64,000 nucleotides of DNA from Brevinematales bacterium (GTDB taxonomy: Bacteria > Spirochaetota > Brevinematia > Brevinematales > GWF1-51-8): NCBI GenBank assembly GCA_020059465.1, contig JAGVBZ010000020.1:86814-150813 (forward strand). Reading direction: 5' to 3'. Both the position numbers and the translations under genes were made by a program. Shown here in pieces: positions 16,763 to 24,990 of the stretch (the first letter of the stretch is position 1; every line of letters starts with the position of its first letter). Under the pieces are notes generated by a model. The model ran no database searches and was not told the origin of the DNA. It was given only the letters and a program-made list of their open reading frames with translations.

Positions 16763-17113
16763 CTACTCATCGGTTTCTATCTCGATGTTCTCGATAAAAA
16801 ACTCCGTACCCGTGCCGGTAGGCGCGGACTTCCCTCCGCACTCCGGGCAGTCGAAACTCCGCCCTTCGCGTTCGAAAACATGCCCGCATCTCGAGCATTT
16901 CAGGCGGGGGGCGATATAACGGATATTCAGGACCGTATCGATAAGCGGCGTATCTTTTTTCATTATATCGAAGTAAAACTGCAGGGACTCCTCCGCGAAT
17001 CCGGTCAGTTCTCCGATAGCGATACTCACCGCGATCACTTTTCCGGCTTGATGCTCGGCCGCAGTGTGCAGCGCGATTTTTACGATTTGTTCGACTGCGG
17101 AATATTCATGCAA
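16763..17113 (-). CDS. hypA: HypA, hydrogenase/urease nickel metallochaperone
   Basis: HypA binds nickel and passes it with HypB to the target enzyme. The N-terminal MHE nickel motif is present (MHEYS, where MHELS is usual). The zinc domain has CSRCGH and CPECGG. The 116-residue length is normal. It is transcribed towards hypB. The upstream 314 bp (17114-17427) hold no gene and separate it from a divergent exported-protein gene. Confidence 0.95.
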   Translation of the reverse strand: MHEYSAVEQIVKIALHTAAEHQAGKVIAVSIAIGELTGFAEESLQFYFDIMKKDTPLIDTVLNIRYIAPRLKCSRCGHVFEREGRSFDCPECGGKSAPTGTGTEFFIENIEIETDE

Positions 17114-17427
17114 TAGGAAAACTCCCCCGTTTTCAGATTCAACGGTAAATATTGAAGGTGCGGAACATTTATATCATATTCCCCGGAAAGAAGGTAATTA
17201 TAAATAAAATGGAAGCGCATGTCAAGGGTTAAAAATCTCCTCAACAGGACGTGCTGACTAGCTAAAAATCCTACAAGCGAAACGTTCCCGGTAAAGCGGC
17301 ATCCGGAGATATAAAGCAGATTGCCTCAGATAAGGCCTTTCAATGACAACCCATACCTACCGCAAAACAGTATTATACTAAAAGTTGATATTTACGGGAC
17401 AAAACCCGAAAATATACAGAGGTAAAA
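17114..17427. other. intergenic region, divergent promoters expected
   Basis: The 314-bp gap between hypA (minus) and the exported-protein gene (plus) has no ORF with a ribosome-binding site. It is AT-rich at both edges, and TATTATACT near 17372-17380 could be a -10 region for the plus-strand gene. I see no clear operator or RNA gene. Confidence 0.5.
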
Positions 17428-18399
17428 ATGAGGCTGAAAAATCTGGGTGTGTCTGCAATAACGCTGATTGTATTCATTATCCCGAGTATCGCGCATCCGA
17501 TAATGACCCTGTTCAGGGCGGAAATCGGTAAAACCGAACTCCTGCTCGAGTTCGACCCGTACTATATGCCGCTCGGATGGATTATCCCGCTGACAGGCGA
17601 TCCGGTGCCGGTACTGGAACTTGAGCATGAGCAGCAGGTATACTGGCACCTGCTGGGGCACCTTTTTTCGTTCCAGACCGTCGTGCTGGAAGTGAGCGGA
17701 TATCCGCTGCCTCTGCTGGGAGCGGGCATTCGCGCGTGGATGCCTGAGTTTTACAGGGCATGCACCATATTTCCGGGATTCAACCTGGTCGAATCGCTTA
17801 CCACATCCTATTTCCAGGAGCCGTACGCCGTCTCGCTTTTCTGGGGGCAGGTGGTGAATTTTACCACCACGAAAGACATTTTTATCCATATCATCAGTAA
17901 TCAGGCGGTTACCAATGTCTATGCGGGGAACGCCTATTCCGGGCTGTTATTCACCTACGGAAGCCATCACATCAATCATAATCTGCTGATTCCCGACGAT
18001 TGGCTCGAGATCGAGATAAAGATGAAGGGTACGCGGTTTAACAGTCAGATCGAGATGTCGTGGAACTACCGTTTCGGCGAACGCCTCAATTTCAACCCGG
18101 AGATCAAGTCGTACCTCTACTTCTGGGTCAAGCGCGACCATCTCGATAAAAAGCTCTCCGAGTTCAGCCTCATCTATAACTGTTTTCTGGAGTTCTTTAT
18201 CTGGTTCAGCACGGACGACTGGAGGTTCATGAAGAGTATGGTGATGTACGGGAAAAATTTCCCGGTCGCGGACGGCCAACTGGTGCTGGGCATCGGGCTG
18301 GGCGTGATTTGGAATATTACCCCGATGTACACCGGGTCGCTGTACGACAGCGAGTGGACCGAGTTTCAGTTGCTGGTAGTGCCGATTATCAGGTTCTAA
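17428..18399 (+). CDS. hypothetical exported, outer-membrane-like protein
   Basis: A signal peptide (about residues 1-23, ending SIAHP) is followed by about 300 residues dominated by aromatic, amphipathic strands, ending in Phe (VVPIIRF). That is the C-terminal pattern of outer-membrane beta-barrels. No named family is recognised. GAGG lies 5 nt upstream of the ATG. It is a monocistronic unit flanked by repeats. Confidence 0.65.
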   Translation: MRLKNLGVSAITLIVFIIPSIAHPIMTLFRAEIGKTELLLEFDPYYMPLGWIIPLTGDPVPVLELEHEQQVYWHLLGHLFSFQTVVLEVSGYPLPLLGAGIRAWMPEFYRACTIFPGFNLVESLTTSYFQEPYAVSLFWGQVVNFTTTKDIFIHIISNQAVTNVYAGNAYSGLLFTYGSHHINHNLLIPDDWLEIEIKMKGTRFNSQIEMSWNYRFGERLNFNPEIKSYLYFWVKRDHLDKKLSEFSLIYNCFLEFFIWFSTDDWRFMKSMVMYGKNFPVADGQLVLGIGLGVIWNITPMYTGSLYDSEWTEFQLLVVPIIRF

Positions 18400-18400
18400 G

Positions 18401-18456
18401 TACTGCGTACCCTAATTCCGGTCTCGATTTGGATGCCTAATGAATTACATAGCCCG
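18401..18456 (+). repeat. dispersed GCGTAC/TAGCCCG repeat, copy A
   Basis: It begins 2 nt after a stop codon. It contains TACTGCGTACCCTAATTCCG and ends in CATAGCCCG. It aligns with copies at 49315, 49409, 62284 (degenerate) and 63891 (minus strand). Confidence 0.7.
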
Positions 18457-18970
18457 CTTTCAGAAATTTCACTGCGATATGATTATGGCTTGAATTCAAG
18501 AATACTTTCGATTATTCTACCTCTCATTATTTTTGAACTTCTATCAATACTTGCTTGTTGTGAAGATTTATTAGAATCAATTCACTAAAGATAGAAATGT
18601 TTATGCAATCCGCTATTTTTGCCTAGTATAAAAAAGAACTCCTGGTTTTGCGAATTATTGAAAAATTATTTTATAAACAATCATTAAGCAAATATATCGT
18701 AAACATATTCAATTCAAGATTGGCGAATCTATAGGGAAGAAAATTGAAATGGAATGCGGGCAAGGATAAAGATGTAAAATATACAAAAAACCGCCCTTTT
18801 TCTATCCCTAATATCCTTAATTCGATGGCTGAGCGAAGTCGAAGCCCGCGATATATCTTGAATTATTTTCAGGTTGTCAGCCTTTTATCCCCGCGTTTTT
18901 AAGCGCGTTTACTTCCCGCGATGGATGTCAGGGAGGGGATGACTCACACGAGGTGAGAAGTCCCGCGATG
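18457..18970. other. gene-free AT-rich stretch with repeat fragments
   Basis: About 500 bp without a supportable gene. The part 18460-18780 is clearly richer in A and T than the surrounding genes and contains several stop codons in all frames. Repeat-like pieces follow: GGCTGAGCGAAGTCGAAGCC (18828-18847) and a TGTCAGGGAGGGGATGACTC…GCGATGACAT palindrome (about 18928-18975). It may be decayed foreign DNA or an old promoter or leader region. Confidence 0.5.
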
Positions 18971-18981
18971 ACATGGATGTT

Positions 18982-19014
18982 AAAAAATCGGGGCGCCCCT
19001 GTTAGGGGACGCCC
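18982..19014 (-). terminator. intrinsic terminator of the amt-glnK operon
   Basis: On the minus strand, GGGCGTCCCCT pairs with AGGGGCGCCC around AAC. It is followed by CGATTTTTTA, 17 nt after the glnK stop. Confidence 0.88.
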
Positions 19015-19031
19015 ATCCTGTTACTGAACGC

Positions 19032-19379
19032 TTATAATGCGTTATCGTTTGTTTCGCCGGTACGGATGCGCAGCACTTTTTCAAGGTTGGTGACGAAGAT
19101 CTTTCCGTCTCCGATCGCGCCCATCGAGCCGCTTTTCGCGCCCGCGGCGATCGCTTCGATCACCGGATCGACCATATCGTCAGTCACCGCGATCTCAAGC
19201 TGAATCTTGTTCAGGAAGTCGACCTGATACTCACGTCCGCGGTAGAGTTCTTTATGGCCTTTCTGCTTCCCATGACCTTGTACGTCGATCACCGTCATGC
19301 TGTCTATGCCTTTGGCGTAGAGCTTCTCGCGTACCGATTCCAGACTTTCCGGTCTGATGATTGCTAATATTAGTTTCAT
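19032..19379 (-). CDS. glnK: PII-family nitrogen regulator GlnK
   Basis: PII proteins sense 2-oxoglutarate and ATP/ADP and, when linked to amt, plug the ammonium channel. The T-loop has the usual GHKELYRGREYQVDFLNK, including the Tyr51 position used for uridylylation. The B-loop and C-terminal signature read IGDGKIFV and LRIRTGE. At 115 aa it is three residues longer than usual, with an insertion just before the B-loop (GAKSGSMGAIGDGK). It lies 17 nt downstream of amt, supporting the name GlnK. Confidence 0.95.
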   Translation of the reverse strand: MKLILAIIRPESLESVREKLYAKGIDSMTVIDVQGHGKQKGHKELYRGREYQVDFLNKIQLEIAVTDDMVDPVIEAIAAGAKSGSMGAIGDGKIFVTNLEKVLRIRTGETNDNAL

Positions 19380-19396
19380 ATCTCTACTCCTTTCCT

Positions 19397-20680
19397 TTAT
19401 TTATCATGCATCACATAGGCTTCGGCGCCCATTTCACCGATATCCAGCCCTTCGATTTCCTCTTTTTCAGGCACACGTACTTTAAAGACCACATTCAGGA
19501 GCCACCAAACGATCAAGCTGACCGGGAAAACCACAGCCGCAGTATAACCGATACCTTTGAGCTGTTTCAGGAGCTGTTCCAAACCGCCGCCGTAGATCAA
19601 TCCGCCGTCGACCGCGAAAAAACCGACCAATAGGGTTCCTGCGACACCGTTGAGCAGGTGTACCGAAGTTGCGCCGACAGGGTCGTCGAGGCCGAGGTTT
19701 TCAAACATAGGAACGCCGTACACTATAATCACACCGGCGATCATACCGATCAATGCGGCGCCTCCGGTGGTAACAGCGTTACACCCCGCGGTAATCGCGA
19801 CCAACCCGCCCAAAAGCCCGTTGATCATCATACCGAAATCGGGTTTCCCGAAGCGTATCCACGATAGGATAGTCGCCGCGAGCATACCGGTTACGCCGGC
19901 AAGGTTTGTATTCACCGCAATCTTGATCACATCCTCGTTGACTGCGAGCATAGAACCGGGGTTAAATCCGAACCATCCGAGCCAGAGGATAAATGTACCC
20001 AAAGTAGCGAGCGACATCGAGTGGCCGGGTATGACATTCACTTTATGCTTCCCGCCGACTTTACTGAACTTCCCGATACGCGGCCCGAGGATAATAATAC
20101 CCGCTAACGCGGCCCATCCGCCGACCGAATGTACCACTGTCGAACCCGCGAAATCGACGAATCCGTCAGTAAATAGGAATCCGTCGGGGTTCCAAATCAT
20201 CATACCGACGAGCGGATAAACCAGCGCTACCAGTATAACGGAAAAGAGCACAAATACAAGAAACTTGCTCCGTTCCGCGATAGCGCCGGAAACGATTGTC
20301 GCCGCGGTACCCGCGAACACCAACTGGAAGAAGAAGAACGCCATTTCAGGGATAGTCGACGCTGTCGGATAAGCTGTCCCCATGGTGTTAAAAAACAATC
20401 CGCTTCCGAAGTTGGTAAACACCTTGAACATTAAGGCGTATCCTACCGCCCAGAAGGCGATAGTCGCCAGGCCGAAGACCACAAAGTTCTTCGCCAACAC
20501 CACAACCGTGTTTTTAGCACGGACAAAACCCGACTCCACGAACGCGAAACCTGCGTTCATGAAGAAGACCAACAGACCCGCGATCAGTACCCAAATGGTG
20601 TCGAGCCAGTTGAATTCCGGAACCGCCGGGGCTGCCTGAGCGGCCGCATTTGTGACCGCCTGCAGAATCTCGTTCGTCAT
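19397..20680 (-). CDS. amt: ammonium transporter Amt
   Basis: This is an integral membrane ammonium channel with about 11 helices. Family signatures are GFAFVESGFVRAKNT, VDFAGSTVVHSVGGWAAL, GHSMSLATLGTFILWLGWFG (first pore His) and TSVHLLNGVAGTLLVG (second pore His). The start at 20680 is set by GGAGG at 7 nt. An in-frame extension to 20752 has no signal. The 427-residue length is normal. Expression is likely nitrogen-controlled, since the upstream region carries paired AT-rich repeats. Confidence 0.95.
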   Translation of the reverse strand: MTNEILQAVTNAAAQAAPAVPEFNWLDTIWVLIAGLLVFFMNAGFAFVESGFVRAKNTVVVLAKNFVVFGLATIAFWAVGYALMFKVFTNFGSGLFFNTMGTAYPTASTIPEMAFFFFQLVFAGTAATIVSGAIAERSKFLVFVLFSVILVALVYPLVGMMIWNPDGFLFTDGFVDFAGSTVVHSVGGWAALAGIIILGPRIGKFSKVGGKHKVNVIPGHSMSLATLGTFILWLGWFGFNPGSMLAVNEDVIKIAVNTNLAGVTGMLAATILSWIRFGKPDFGMMINGLLGGLVAITAGCNAVTTGGAALIGMIAGVIIVYGVPMFENLGLDDPVGATSVHLLNGVAGTLLVGFFAVDGGLIYGGGLEQLLKQLKGIGYTAAVVFPVSLIVWWLLNVVFKVRVPEKEEIEGLDIGEMGAEAYVMHDK

Positions 20681-20756
20681 CTCAGAACCTCCATGCAAAA
20701 ATTTTATACCAATGCCGCATACTGATTCGCGACATATTATATAAGCAAACAATGTG

Positions 20757-20878
20757 CCAAAATAATAATCATATATATATCATTACACGGATAGTAATTA
20801 TATGAACACTGTTAATACTTCATTGAAATAAAATGCACAAATAATAATCAGAATATATCTGTGTGATTATATATAACC
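20757..20878. promoter_or_regulatory. paired repeats between amt and the divergent DAHP synthase gene
   Basis: AAATAATAATCATATATAT (from about 20760) and AAATAATAATCAGAATATAT (from about 20839) form a direct repeat about 80 bp apart. Overlapping them, TATATCATTACACGGA (about 20775-20790) and TCTGTGTGATTATATA (about 20857-20872) form an imperfect inverted repeat. The AT-rich gap must hold the amt promoter. These repeats are candidate binding sites for a nitrogen regulator. Confidence 0.45.
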
Positions 20879-20976
20879 CATAACGCTCCGCATATGAATA
20901 GTAAATATTCATCCCAAATCTGCTTTGTTTGAAATTTCCATTATTTTCCATTATAATGTTTATTCAGGAGGCGGAT

Positions 20977-22332
20977 ATGAGCGCAAATAGATGGAGTAAG
21001 AACAGTTGGAGGGATTTCCCGGCAGCTCAGCAGCCGGATTATCCGGACCCCATTCGATTGGATGAGACATTGAACGATATCGGAAAACTCCCTCCGCTGG
21101 TGTTTTCCGGCGAGATCGAGAAACTGAAAGGCTATATCGCTGAAGCCGGAATGGGTAAACGTTTTCTGCTGCAGGGCGGGGACTGCGCCGAGCGTTTTAT
21201 CGACTGTAATTCCCCGGCTATCATTAATAAGATAAAAATTCTCCTGCAAATGAGCGTTCTTCTGACCCACGGGATGCACCATCCTGTCGTCCGAATCGGG
21301 CGTATCGCCGGTCAGTATGCGAAACCGCGCTCCAACCCGATGGAGACGATCAACGGTGTAGAACTGCCGAGCTATAAAGGAGACAATATCAACGGGATCG
21401 AACCGACACTTGAGGCAAGAATCCCCGACCCGGAACGAATGCGGAAAAGCTACTTTTTTTCCGCCGCAACCCTGAATTTTATCCGTGCGATGATCGACGG
21501 CGGTTACGCAGACCTTCACCACCCCTATACTTGGAATCTCTACTCGATTGAAAAAAGCCCGCGCTGGCCGGAGTATAAGAGGCGTGTAGACAGCCTCCTC
21601 GATTCCATCCGGTTTATGGAGGCATTCGGAGGGCTGAATTCCGACAGTTTAGGGCGGGTCGAGTTTTACACATCCCACGAGGGATTACTACTCGGCTATG
21701 AGGAGGCGATGACCCGCAAGTCTCCGTTGAACGATAAGTACTACAACTTCGGGGCGCATATGCTGTGGATCGGCGAACGCACCCGCCAACTCGACGGGGC
21801 GCATGTCGAATACTACCGCGGGCTGGCAAACCCGGTCGGGGTGAAGATAAGCCCGAAGATCACGCCCGACGAATTGGTCGAACTTGTCCGAAAACTGAAC
21901 CCGTCGAACGAACCCGGTAAGATCACGCTGATTACGCGGATGGGCGCGTCGAAGATAGAGGCCGCATTACCGCCGCTGATCGGCGCTGTGAATAAAGCGG
22001 GATTGAGCGTCACATGGAGCTGCGATCCGATGCACGGGAATACGATCAGTGTGGGCGATGGCGACGAGACGGTCAAGACGCGCGACTTCAACGGAATACT
22101 GGACGAGTTATCGAAAGCGTTCGGCGTACACCGATCGGCAGGGAGTTTTATGTCCGGCGTGCATTTCGAGCTGACCGGGGACGATGTGACCGAATGTATC
22201 GGCGGCTCGCAGGAACTCACCCACACCGACCTCGGTAAGAACTACGAAACCTATGTCGATCCGCGCCTGAATTATCACCAGGCCCTCGAAATGGCGTTTC
22301 TGATCACGAGCGTGATGAGGGACGATACGTAA
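20977..22332 (+). CDS. class II 3-deoxy-7-phosphoheptulonate (DAHP) synthase
   Basis: It condenses phosphoenolpyruvate and erythrose 4-phosphate in the first step of the shikimate pathway. This is the plant-like class II form: RWSKNSWRDFPAAQQPDY at the N-terminus, LQGGDCAERFIDC (metal-binding Cys), ARIAGQYAKPRS-type segment RIAGQYAKPRSNPME, LTRMGASKIE-type segment ITRMGASKIEAALP and WSCDPMHGNTI. It has 451 residues. The start at 20977 has GGAGG 6 nt upstream. A second, unrelated class I-beta enzyme is encoded at 51137. Its stop codon directly abuts that of the convergent beta-lactamase gene. Confidence 0.95.
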   Translation: MSANRWSKNSWRDFPAAQQPDYPDPIRLDETLNDIGKLPPLVFSGEIEKLKGYIAEAGMGKRFLLQGGDCAERFIDCNSPAIINKIKILLQMSVLLTHGMHHPVVRIGRIAGQYAKPRSNPMETINGVELPSYKGDNINGIEPTLEARIPDPERMRKSYFFSAATLNFIRAMIDGGYADLHHPYTWNLYSIEKSPRWPEYKRRVDSLLDSIRFMEAFGGLNSDSLGRVEFYTSHEGLLLGYEEAMTRKSPLNDKYYNFGAHMLWIGERTRQLDGAHVEYYRGLANPVGVKISPKITPDELVELVRKLNPSNEPGKITLITRMGASKIEAALPPLIGAVNKAGLSVTWSCDPMHGNTISVGDGDETVKTRDFNGILDELSKAFGVHRSAGSFMSGVHFELTGDDVTECIGGSQELTHTDLGKNYETYVDPRLNYHQALEMAFLITSVMRDDT

Positions 22333-23130
22333 TTAAGGAATGATCTTCAGCTGCTTCAGCGCCTGTTTTCCGATATCGATACGCGCGCTCATGAAATCGG
22401 GATTTGTATTGGACGATTCGATATTGACCGCGAAGAAATAAGTATTCGACGATGTTTCCACAAATCCGATCCACCACCCGATATTCGGTTTGACCGATAC
22501 GGCAAGCCCGGTTTTAGCGAAAATTTTGTAACCCGGCCCCTCCTCAGTCAGCATCATCGATTTCACGGTCTGTAAGTTTTTATGGGAGAATGGGAGCTGT
22601 TCGAGATAGAATTTCCTCAGGAAAAGTAACTGCTCCAACGGGGTAATAAAAAACTTCCCCTCCAGCCAGAATTTATCCACTCCGGCGGAGATGTTTTTAT
22701 TCCCGTAGTCGCACTTCTCGATGTACTCCTGCATGGTATTCGTTCCGACTTTTCGCGCCATCGCCTGATATACCCATACCGCAGATAGCTTGAACGCCTC
22801 CCGGAGTGTCAGATTCGTATTCCATCCGGGGTATTCGCGTACGATTCCGTCCCATTTCACGGGAGTGTTCTCGTCGGGGAGGGTACCGGTCTCGAGGATG
22901 ATGAGCGAGTTCAGGATTTTAAAGGTCGACGCGGGAAGGAACCCGGTCATATAACGTTTCATATTATAGACATGAAACGAGCCGTGTTTAAGGTCGAGCA
23001 TCGCAAAGCATCCTGAATATCCGGAATTCATGAATAGAGGCGACAGGTCGATCTCGTTGACCGTCTTTTTCTCACCGCATCCCGGGATAAAAACAACCGT
23101 GAAAAGAAAAACGAGCGCGAGCATTTTCAT
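22333..23130 (-). CDS. class D (OXA-type) beta-lactamase, predicted lipoprotein
   Basis: All class D active-site motifs are present at normal spacing: Ser68-Thr-Phe-Lys71, Ser116-Ala-Val118, Tyr142-Gly-Asn144 and Lys206-Thr-Gly208, plus FWLEG. Hydrolysis of penicillin-like beta-lactams through an acyl-enzyme and a carbamylated Lys71 is expected for the family. The leader ends in IPGC (Cys18), so it is probably a lipoprotein. The start at 23130 follows AGGAGG. The 265-residue length is standard. Whether it confers resistance or senses beta-lactams (as BlaR-type domains do) is not decidable, but no transmembrane signalling partner is nearby. Confidence 0.92.
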   Translation of the reverse strand: MKMLALVFLFTVVFIPGCGEKKTVNEIDLSPLFMNSGYSGCFAMLDLKHGSFHVYNMKRYMTGFLPASTFKILNSLIILETGTLPDENTPVKWDGIVREYPGWNTNLTLREAFKLSAVWVYQAMARKVGTNTMQEYIEKCDYGNKNISAGVDKFWLEGKFFITPLEQLLFLRKFYLEQLPFSHKNLQTVKSMMLTEEGPGYKIFAKTGLAVSVKPNIGWWIGFVETSSNTYFFAVNIESSNTNPDFMSARIDIGKQALKQLKIIP

Positions 23131-23280
23131 AAGATTCCTCCTGGGTGATATTATAAAAACAAGCTTCACTTTTCTCAAGAACTTAAATATATTTAGACAT
23201 TTCCCGAAAACACCTTGACAATCGCTCGAAATGGAGTTAATATATTAACGAGGGATAGGATAATTGGTACGGAGGCTGGT

Positions 23281-23478
23281 ATGACTATAAACGCGCCTGC
23301 GGCTCTCCAGAGCTCGCTGGTTAAAAACGGAGTAATGAGCGAATTGAGGGCAAAGATTGACGAAGGTGTCGCCAAAGGGAACACTAAGACAATGAAGATC
23401 GACCAGAGCGGCCAGGTCCGCGAGACATTCGGGCTGAATAATCTGAACACCGGCGGATTTATCGATATACAAGTGTAA
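23281..23478 (+). CDS. small hypothetical protein (65 aa)
   Basis: The ATG at 23281 follows GGAGG by 6 nt. The protein (MTINAPAALQSSLVKNGVMS, later KTMKIDQSGQVRETFGLN and FIDIQV) is soluble, with a mixed helical and strand pattern and no signal peptide or cysteines. I recognise no family. It is divergent from the beta-lactamase gene. Confidence 0.55.
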   Translation: MTINAPAALQSSLVKNGVMSELRAKIDEGVAKGNTKTMKIDQSGQVRETFGLNNLNTGGFIDIQV

Positions 23479-23574
23479 ACAGAGAATCATCACATCAAGG
23501 TCATTCGATAACATCGAATCGTAAGAATCATCGGAATAAACCCGCCCTAATATACTATTAAATCTTATAACCAA

Positions 23575-23812
23575 TCAAATGTTAAAGAAGAACGGCCATG
23601 TAAAAAGCAATCCGAAATTCCAACCGCTGAAATCCTCGCCCGGCAGATTAAGTTGGTCGGATAGGCTGATATCGACAAAAATTCCCGTGAAGAATCCTGT
23701 GACCGCCGGATATAAGCGTCCTGTGGATTTGAATACCCCCTCGTCCGGGATACCGAAACCGAAGGTATAAATGAGAGAGGCACCGGAATCAACAAACGGC
23801 AAAACTTTTCAT
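23575..23812 (-). pseudogene. internally deleted paralogue of the exported protein at 24175
   Basis: The C-terminal ~70 residues (TFGFGIPDEGVFKSTGRLYP, later NLPGEDFSGWNFGLLF and PFFFNI) align with those of the neighbour (IGFGIPDKEMYYETGSYYP, later SPSEDWNNFWNLGFYLG and PFFLQI). A start codon at 23812 preceded by GGACGGA gives MKSFAV, like the neighbour's MKKTAV, but then hits TGA out of frame. The middle ~150 codons are missing. It is therefore a deletion-derived remnant of a tandem duplicate. Confidence 0.72.
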
Positions 23813-23961
23813 ATTCCGTCCTTTATGAATTTATATCAAAATGGTATTGTATAACAAAAAGTATGTATAACTTATTTTTTAGAATGAGAAATATCGGGAA
23901 TGCTGTTGACGATGAGGTTATTACAGATAATGAGCATGTTTGTTAGGAATATAGTGTATTT

Positions 23962-24111
23962 CTACGCGCATTCCTTCAGGATATGTTCCCTGCGCAGGTA
24001 TTCGATCGCTTCCTGACCGGTCTCAAACTTTCGGATAAAATTCAACTGTTCGTCGAGATGAATATTTACCCATATTTTCCCGTCTTTCATTACCATGTCG
24101 GCTTCTTTCAT
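23962..24111 (-). CDS. small hypothetical protein (49 aa)
   Basis: GGAGGG stands 3 nt before the ATG at 24111. The product starts MKEADMVMKDGKIWVNIHLD and ends EYLRREHILKECA. It is soluble and charged, with codon use like its neighbours. It looks like a short DNA- or protein-binding module, but no family is recognised. It lies between the pseudogene and the intact exported-protein gene. Confidence 0.55.
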   Translation of the reverse strand: MKEADMVMKDGKIWVNIHLDEQLNFIRKFETGQEAIEYLRREHILKECA

Positions 24112-24174
24112 ATTTCCCTCCGGTGAGTTTACCTTATATTGTCGATATTTCCGGGAAATAGATAAGAAATTTTG

Positions 24175-24885
24175 CTATATTTGTAGAAAGAACGGGACGC
24201 CGAGATAGAATCCGAGATTCCAGAAGTTATTCCAATCCTCGGAGGGCGAGCTGAGAAGCTCAGCCATACTGATATTCAGCGAAATCCCTGCCGAGAAGCC
24301 CATAATTGTGGGGTAATATGAACCTGTCTCATAGTACATTTCTTTATCCGGAATACCGAAACCGATGCCGATCCGGAAGTGCAGGCCGTAATCGGGGTTA
24401 AAATGCTCCGGTTTCATGTACTTTATTCTGTAATAGAAATTACTTTGGTATGAATCGAGGGAAAAACGGCCTCCCCCGCCTATAGCGTAATACGCCCCCG
24501 CGTCGATATTGAGATACCATGAGTTGATGATATAGGAATAAGCGAGTACGGCCTGAATTTTAAGCCAATGGGTATTCAGGGAAAGATTGGTTTCCTCGGT
24601 AGATTTAGTTTTCCCGCTGGCCTCCTGCGCCGCTGAAAACACGCCAAGTCCCACTCCGAAATGATCCGCTGTCCCTTTCTTTCCCATCGGATATAGAAAA
24701 TGAAGTTCCACGCCCATATCCATGAACATCTGGGCAGACGGTACGTCGATACCGTTATAAACATACTTCGCGCCGCCGAACGGATTGAGGTCGAATACCG
24801 CCTCGATGATGCAGAACGCGGAAACCTTACTGCTGAGGAGACTGAATAATATCAAACTAAGTGCGAAAACGGCAGTTTTTTTCAT
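24175..24885 (-). CDS. hypothetical exported, outer-membrane-like protein
   Basis: The signal peptide (about 1-23, ending KVSAF) is followed by a beta-rich 210-residue domain with many Tyr, Gly and Phe, ending FFLQI, like small spirochaete outer-membrane proteins. A truncated paralogue lies at 23575. No functional family is recognised. Confidence 0.65.
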   Translation of the reverse strand: MKKTAVFALSLILFSLLSSKVSAFCIIEAVFDLNPFGGAKYVYNGIDVPSAQMFMDMGVELHFLYPMGKKGTADHFGVGLGVFSAAQEASGKTKSTEETNLSLNTHWLKIQAVLAYSYIINSWYLNIDAGAYYAIGGGGRFSLDSYQSNFYYRIKYMKPEHFNPDYGLHFRIGIGFGIPDKEMYYETGSYYPTIMGFSAGISLNISMAELLSSPSEDWNNFWNLGFYLGVPFFLQI

Positions 24886-24990
24886 AAATTCCCCCTATTT
24901 CAACATTATACCGATAATATTAACACGAATGTTATTTTTGTCAAGCAAAGAGAAATATTGTAAAAAATATTTTTGGGGAGAGATGTGCGA

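Noticed and set aside
20681..20752. In-frame N-terminal extension of Amt
   Set aside because: The extension has no ribosome-binding site and no hydrophobic signal. The ATG at 20680 is preceded by GGAGG at proper distance.
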